Positions 60,399 through 64,000 of a stretch of 64,000 nt of DNA are shown here, one piece after another (positions within the stretch are counted from its first letter, which is position 1; each line of letters starts with the position of its first letter). Position numbers and translations under genes: made by a program. The stretch is from positions 1 to 64,000 of the forward strand of contig NZ_BMRF01000031.1 of NCBI RefSeq assembly GCF_014648495.1. The letters are read 5' to 3'. A model generated the notes under the pieces. It saw nothing but the letters and a program-made list of their open reading frames with translations. It was not told where the DNA came from and did not search any database. This stretch comes from Actinomadura cremea. GTDB taxonomy: Bacteria > Actinomycetota > Actinomycetes > Streptosporangiales > Streptosporangiaceae.

Positions 60399-60812
60399 GT
60401 GACCGCATCCGAAAGGGCTGCACAGCTGGTCCGGATCGCCGCCGAGGCGGCGGGCGACAAGCTGGCCGACGACATCCTGGCCTACGACGTGAGCGAGCAG
60501 CTCGTCATCACCGACGCGTTCGTGCTCTGCTCCGCCCCCAACGACCGCCAGGTCCACGCCATCGTGGACGAGGTCGAGAAGCGGCTCCGCGAGGAGGCCG
60601 ACGCCAAGCCCGTCCGCCGCGAGGGCGAGCGCGAGGGCCGCTGGGTGCTCCTCGACTACGCCGACGTCATCGTGCACGTCCAGCACGAGGAGGACCGCGT
60701 GTTCTACGCGCTCGAGCGCCTCTGGAAGGACTGCCCGGTGATCGCGCTCCCCGAGTCCGTCACCGCGCACCAGGAGCAGCGTGCCCGGACCGTCGGGAGC
60801 GCGAGTGAGTGA
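60399..60812 (+). CDS. rsfS: Ribosomal silencing factor RsfS
   Basis: This 137-residue protein binds L14 and blocks subunit joining in starvation. Family marks: LADDILAYDVSEQLVITDAFVLCSAPNDRQVHAIVDEVE, and GRWVLLDYADVIVHVQHEEDRVFYALERLWKDCP near the end. The GTG start has GGGAGGA about 14 bases away. The last 8 bases overlap the start of the phosphatase gene. Confidence 0.95.
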   Translation: MTASERAAQLVRIAAEAAGDKLADDILAYDVSEQLVITDAFVLCSAPNDRQVHAIVDEVEKRLREEADAKPVRREGEREGRWVLLDYADVIVHVQHEEDRVFYALERLWKDCPVIALPESVTAHQEQRARTVGSASE

Positions 60813-61467
60813 CGTCCGTCCGACCCGCGAGCCGGGCCGGCGCCGCCTCGTCCTCTGGCGGCACGGCCAGACGGCCTGGAACGTCGAGAACCGCTTCCAG
60901 GGCAAGACCGACATCCCCCTCGACGAGACGGGGATCCAGCAGGCCCGCCGCGCCGCCCGCCTCCTCGCCGGGATGCACCCGACCGAGCTGCTGGCGTCCC
61001 CGCTGCAGCGCGCGTCCGTCACCGCGGCGAGCCTCGCCGAGGTCACCGGCCTGCCCGTCCGCTACGACCGCGACCTGATCGAGCGCGACGGCGGCGAGTG
61101 GGAGGGCCTCACCGGCCGCGAGATCCGCGCCCGCTACCCCGCCGAGCACGCCGCCTGGCAGCCGCCCGGCGGCGAGACCAGCGCCCAGGTCGCCAAGCGC
61201 GTCGGCGCCGCCCTCGACCGCGCCCTCGACGAACTGCCCGCCACCGGGACGCTCGTCGTCGCCTCGCACGGTGCCGCGCTCCGCCTCGGCATGTCCCACC
61301 TCCTCGGGCTCCCCGAGAGCGTCTGGGAGCGTCTCGGCGGCCTGTCGAACTGCTGCTGGTCCGTCCTCACCGAGATGCGGGACGGCGGCTGGCGGCTCGC
61401 CGAGCACAACGCCGGCACCCTGCCCGAGCCCGTCCTCGGCGACGACCGCACCGACAACGGCGCCTGA
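60805..61467 (+). CDS. Histidine phosphatase family protein
   Basis: The product is 220 residues from GTG 60805 (GGGAG five bases upstream), overlapping the rsfS stop. The branch 1 catalytic motif is LVLWRHGQTAWNVENRFQGKTDIPLDETG with the phospho-His in RHG. The second His is in VVASHGAALRLGM. Acid/base Glu is probably in ERDGGEWEGLTG. Mycobacterial neighbours of rsfS encode glucosyl-3-phosphoglycerate phosphatase (GpgP); this is the best functional guess but the context is all that supports it. Confidence 0.88.
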   Translation: MSDVRPTREPGRRRLVLWRHGQTAWNVENRFQGKTDIPLDETGIQQARRAARLLAGMHPTELLASPLQRASVTAASLAEVTGLPVRYDRDLIERDGGEWEGLTGREIRARYPAEHAAWQPPGGETSAQVAKRVGAALDRALDELPATGTLVVASHGAALRLGMSHLLGLPESVWERLGGLSNCCWSVLTEMRDGGWRLAEHNAGTLPEPVLGDDRTDNGA

Positions 61468-61547
61468 GCCCGAAACGATTCGTGTCCGATCCCCGAAGTC
61501 CGATAGACTGACGGGGCGCCGCAGGATGAACGTCCATGCGGTCGCAC

Positions 61548-61620
61548 GGGGCTATGGCGCAGTTGGTAGCGCGCCTCCATGGCATGGAGGAGGTCTGGGG
61601 TTCGAATCCCCATAGCTCCA
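61548..61620 (+). tRNA. tRNA-Ala (anticodon GGC), first copy
   Basis: This is a 73-base cloverleaf with acceptor GGGGCTA/TAGCTCC, anticodon stem CCTCC/GGAGG, loop ATGGCAT (anticodon GGC) and T-arm TGGGG TTCGAAT CCCCA. Only CC, not CCA, follows. A TAGACT box at 61504-61509 may be its -10. It is identical over its whole length to the copy at 63077. Confidence 0.95.
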
Positions 61621-61625
61621 CCTGT

Positions 61626-62381
61626 TTATTGCGGCGAAGGCCGCTCAAGGTCCCCAGGGGCCTTGAGCGGCCTTCTTCGCGTGCGATTGCTGCATCGCTT
61701 CGACTCCGCCCTGAGGGCTCGCTGCGCGATCAGGGCCTCGCTTCGCTCGTACCTGCCTTCGGTCGCGATCGCAGTGGTCCCCGTCCGCTCGGGCCGGGGT
61801 GATGGCCGGGGTGATGGCCGGGGTGGGTGCCTGGGGGTGGGGGCACGTCCGGACGTGCGAAGGCGGCCGCCCCGCCGCGGGCGCGGGACGGCCTCCGATC
61901 CACCGGTGCGGGGTTGGGCGATCCACTGGAGGCCGGGCGTGTTCCTCCGCTCGGCGCCCGCGGCCGGCGCGGCGCGGAACGTCTGCCGGCCGCAGTACCC
62001 GTCGACGCCGATCTTCTTGCGCTTCTGGAACGCCTCGACGGCGGCCTGGAACCGCTTGACCGCGCCGACCATGTCCTGAAGGTACAAGTCGCCGTTGGTC
62101 CCCGTCGGGTCGCAGTCGTTGTAGTACCCGAGTTGCGTGAGCGCGGAGCGCACGAAGGCGACGCGGTGACCGCGGTCGCCGACGTCGATCGGCACCCACG
62201 CCTGGAGCCCGGCGGCCTTCGCCACCCGCGGGTCGGTGCCCGGTCCGTCGGCGGACGCCGCGCCCACGCCCGCGATAGCCGTCACCGCGGGCGGCGGGGG
62301 TGGTGGCTGCGGCGATCGCGAGTCGATCGTCGAGGTGGCCTCGGGGCGGTGCGACGAGCGCGGGCGCAAAATGTCGATCAT
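61626..62381 (-). CDS. Peptidoglycan-binding-domain protein with odd C-terminus
   Basis: The frame gives 251 residues. Residues about 60-135 form a PG_binding_1 domain: VPIDVGDRGHRVAFVRSALTQLGYYNDCD, then DMVGAVKRFQAAVEAFQKRKKIGVDGYCGRQTFRAA. Before it lies a Pro run and an Ala/Gly stretch (AVTAIAGVGAASADGPG) that could be a weak or decayed export signal. After the domain the sequence becomes Arg/Pro-rich, passes through 12-base repeats and ends within the tRNA-Ala terminator hairpin, so the gene is probably truncated or frameshifted there. The start has no good ribosome-binding site. A wall-binding role is likely for an intact form. Confidence 0.5.
   Translation of the reverse strand: MIDILRPRSSHRPEATSTIDSRSPQPPPPPPAVTAIAGVGAASADGPGTDPRVAKAAGLQAWVPIDVGDRGHRVAFVRSALTQLGYYNDCDPTGTNGDLYLQDMVGAVKRFQAAVEAFQKRKKIGVDGYCGRQTFRAAPAAGAERRNTPGLQWIAQPRTGGSEAVPRPRRGGRLRTSGRAPTPRHPPRPSPRPSPRPERTGTTAIATEGRYERSEALIAQRALRAESKRCSNRTRRRPLKAPGDLERPSPQ
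61636..61675 (+). terminator. Terminator after first tRNA-Ala
   Basis: GAAGGCCGCTCAAGG (61636-61650) pairs with its complement at 61661-61675; CCCC/GGGG in the loop may extend it. The stem is homologous to the hairpin behind the second tRNA-Ala, with a paired substitution. Confidence 0.8.
61792..61824 (+). repeat. 12-base tandem repeat
   Basis: GGCCGGGGTGAT occurs twice in a row (61792-61803, 61804-61815) and a third partial copy follows to 61824. On the minus strand it codes for Pro/Ser/Arg repeats in the doubtful C-terminus of the peptidoglycan-binding reading frame. Confidence 0.75.
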
Positions 62382-62476
62382 GGGGGCGGCTGCCTTTGCC
62401 CTGCCCGCGCTTCACCGAGTCGATCACGCGGGAACAGTCGCCAGTGGCGATGTCGATCAGATGAGGGGTAGCTTCA

Positions 62477-62995
62477 ATGACAACTCGTACCATCGCAAGA
62501 GCGACACTGCCCGCCCTCCTGGCCGCCGCCTCGGTCGTGGCGGTCACGGTGCCCGCGGCCGCGCGGATCGGGGTGCCGGCCCACGCGAACGACCCGGCGC
62601 CCGCCCCCGCGACGGAGTCCGTCGCGGTGCCGGCGGCGAAGGACAAGGAGTGCGCCCAGACGCTCGGCATCCTGAAGGAGATCGAGCTGCTGCCCAAGCA
62701 GCCCGAGCTCGCCAAGACGTTGTGCACCCTCCTCGGTGCCCAGTCGGCGAGCGGGGAAGAGGCCGGCGCGCCCCAGCCCGGCGAGCTCCAGATGCCGGAC
62801 GACTACACGCCGCCGGCCGCCGGGCAGCCCACCGAGGCGAACACCCACGCCCACGACGTGGCCGACCACAAGGACCGGCTCCTCGGTCTTCCCGTGGAGT
62901 GGCCCGCGGGCCTCACCGTTTGGATCCCCACCCTGCGGAGCGGCGAGTGGCACTCCTACAGCAACAGCGCCGCCGACGGCGCGCCCGTGCGCTGA
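62477..62995 (+). CDS. Secreted protein of unknown function
   Basis: This 172-residue protein has an N-terminal signal peptide (RTIARATLPALLAAASVVAVTVPAAA, cleavage near AHA-ND). The mature part has a Cys pair (KECAQTLG and TLCTLLG) about 25 residues apart, probably a disulphide, then a Pro/Gly-rich region and the end GLPVEWPAGLTVWIPTLRSGEWHSYSNSAA. I do not recognise a family. ATG 62477 has GAGGGG about eight bases upstream. It is divergent from the peptidoglycan-binding reading frame (95-base gap), and both lie between the two tRNA-Ala genes, so they may form a small cell-envelope cassette. Confidence 0.7.
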   Translation: MTTRTIARATLPALLAAASVVAVTVPAAARIGVPAHANDPAPAPATESVAVPAAKDKECAQTLGILKEIELLPKQPELAKTLCTLLGAQSASGEEAGAPQPGELQMPDDYTPPAAGQPTEANTHAHDVADHKDRLLGLPVEWPAGLTVWIPTLRSGEWHSYSNSAADGAPVR

Positions 62996-63076
62996 CCGTC
63001 GTGCGGGCCGCGGAGCGCGTCCGCGGCCCGCGTTCGAAGCGGTGCCCCAGGTGCACTAAGCTCTTCACTGCATCAA

Positions 63077-63149
63077 GGGGCTATGGCGCAGTTGGTAGCG
63101 CGCCTCCATGGCATGGAGGAGGTCTGGGGTTCGAATCCCCATAGCTCCA
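63077..63149 (+). tRNA. tRNA-Ala (anticodon GGC), second copy
   Basis: It is identical in all 73 bases to the copy at 61548, but here CCA is encoded (63150-63152). A TAAGCT box at about 63057-63062 may be the -10. A 19-base-pair terminator follows. Confidence 0.95.
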
Positions 63150-63161
63150 CCAGTTCATCGC

Positions 63162-63203
63162 GTGAAGGCCACTCAAGGCTCTGGAGCCTTGAGTGGCCTT
63201 CAC
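63162..63203 (+). terminator. Terminator after second tRNA-Ala
   Basis: GTGAAGGCCACTCAAGGCT (63162-63180) pairs without mismatch with its complement at 63185-63203 around the tetraloop CTGG. It also lies just behind the convergent baeRF-type gene and can serve both. Confidence 0.85.
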
Positions 63204-63228
63204 CGTTATCGGGGTGCTCCTCTGGTCG

Positions 63229-64000
63229 TCAGGCCGTGTAGCGGAGGACGGCGCCCATCTCGTGGTGGTCGCCGCCGTTGGACGGGAGCACCACCAGTTC
63301 GCCGTCGGTGGCCGCGACGGCACGGACGAGCGCGGCGTCCGCCCGGTCCTCGTGGACGTCCGTGACGCCGAACTCGGTGCGGAGTTCGTCGGGGGACGAC
63401 GCGAGCTGCATCGGGTCGTCACCGAACCACAGGCGCTCGGAGGCGCCGGGGTGCTCGTCCAGCAGCAGGGTCTCGACCTGGCCCTGGCGGACGGCCTCGA
63501 CGATCGCGGGGATGCCGGACACGGCCCGCTGGCCGTTGGCGAGCTCCCGGTCGAAGCGTTCGGCGACGGTCATGACGCGCTCGGCCGTCTTGAGCTTCAG
63601 TATCCGGTGCAGTTCGGCGTCGAGTTCCGGGTCGTGGACGTCGGTGTTGCGGTCGAGTTCGACGGCGTGCTCCAGGACGCTCTCGGAGACCTCCTCCATC
63701 ACGGCGGTCCGGGCGCGGGTGTCGCCGGCGATCACCACCGCCTCCGCGCCGCAGCGCTCGGCCGCCCTGTCGATCTCCTGGGCGACCTTCTTCGCGTTCA
63801 TCTTCCAGACGTTCTCGGAGGAGCGCTGGAACCGGGACTGGTTCCAGTCCCCGGCCTTCGTCTTGCGGATCGGGTAGTCCTCGTCCCCGTCCACGTCGAT
63901 GTGCATGTGCCGTCCGTCGGCGGTGACGCAGTCGATCGCCCCGCCCCGGCGGTCCACGACGGCGACCAGGTGCGGGAAGCGCTCGCCGCGCTCGGCCAGG
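63229..64000 (-). CDS. baeRF/Vms1-like (Rv2629-type) protein, 5' end beyond window
   Basis: The frame is open to the window edge; GTG 63957 inside it is not the true start because LAERGERFPHLVAV precedes it in frame. Visible parts are an RNase H-like central segment (AVVIAGDTRARTAVMEEV) and the region GDWNQSRFQRSSENVWKMNAKKVAQEID, matching the bacterial archaeo-eukaryotic release factor family 2 (Rv2629 of Mycobacterium). It ends with an L7Ae-like fold (VETLLLDEHP, DGELVVLPSNGGDHHEMGAVLRY). Related Vms1 proteins release peptides from stalled ribosomes by cutting the tRNA CCA end; the GxxQ-type catalytic Gln is not obvious, though WNQSRFQR is a candidate. A role in ribosome rescue or hypoxia response is inferred. 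Confidence 0.82.
   Translation of the reverse strand, partial: LAERGERFPHLVAVVDRRGGAIDCVTADGRHMHIDVDGDEDYPIRKTKAGDWNQSRFQRSSENVWKMNAKKVAQEIDRAAERCGAEAVVIAGDTRARTAVMEEVSESVLEHAVELDRNTDVHDPELDAELHRILKLKTAERVMTVAERFDRELANGQRAVSGIPAIVEAVRQGQVETLLLDEHPGASERLWFGDDPMQLASSPDELRTEFGVTDVHEDRADAALVRAVAATDGELVVLPSNGGDHHEMGAVLRYTA

Noticed and set aside
61548-63152. CRISPR or other repeat array suggested by the repeated sequence.
   Set aside because: The repeat consists only of two tRNA-Ala genes and their terminators; there are no further copies.

Overview
The window comes from a very GC-rich actinomycete. The codon bias, the many GTG and TTG starts, TANNNT-type -10 boxes and the order tig-clpP1-clpP2-clpX-valS-folC-ndk-mreBCD-mrdA-rodA-rne-rplU-rpmA-obgE-proBA-nadD-rsfS all fit. 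The non-Streptomyces details (chitinase, mreB cluster, paralogues) make me favour Streptosporangiales/Thermomonosporaceae (Actinomadura-like). That placement is inference.

Bases 1-5180 look like one end of an integrative mobilisable element abutting the 3' end of a tRNA-Gly gene. It holds a TPR-type regulator cut by the window edge, a 5-formyl-THF cyclo-ligase-family protein, a candidate oriT, MobC, a relaxase, a small unknown protein and an excisionase-like protein. No integrase is present in the window.

Bases 5394-23.7 kb are mixed. They contain tRNA-Pro, a zinc alcohol dehydrogenase, a divergent alanyl-tRNA synthetase with an unusual leader, a HAD hydrolase coupled to a dehalogenase-like hydrolase, remnants of an AbiEii-type gene, a secreted chitinase with a palindromic operator, a MarR/cupin divergent pair, a two-component system, Tex with a long Gly/Gln-rich tail, a DMT-type membrane protein and trigger factor.

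Bases 23.8-61.5 kb are mostly the conserved actinobacterial core. It covers Clp proteolysis, a second two-component system, ValRS flanked by two similar membrane-anchored proteins, two divergent FolC-type ligases, NDK, the rod/sporulation wall cluster mreBCD-mrdA-rodA, the radical-SAM/DUF2344/RNase E/L21/L27/Obg group, proline synthesis (proB, proA), a Tat-exported phosphoesterase, an M48 protease, nadD, rsfS and a histidine phosphatase.

Bases 61.5-63.2 kb hold two identical tRNA-Ala(GGC) genes. Each is followed by a homologous hairpin terminator, and the two genes flank a small accessory segment. The window ends inside a baeRF/Vms1-like gene.

The strongest new observation is upstream of alaS. 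A 43-codon leader ORF with its own ribosome-binding site contains Ala codons early and throughout. It lies on a multi-branched RNA whose closing helix buries the alaS Shine-Dalgarno sequence, and it overlaps the alaS start. This suggests a ribosome-mediated, tRNA-Ala-sensing translational switch. Other points worth checking are the degenerate FolC paralogue, the integrase-less element with its regulator/cyclo-ligase pair, the collapsed AbiEii fusion gene and the covarying duplicate tRNA-Ala terminators.
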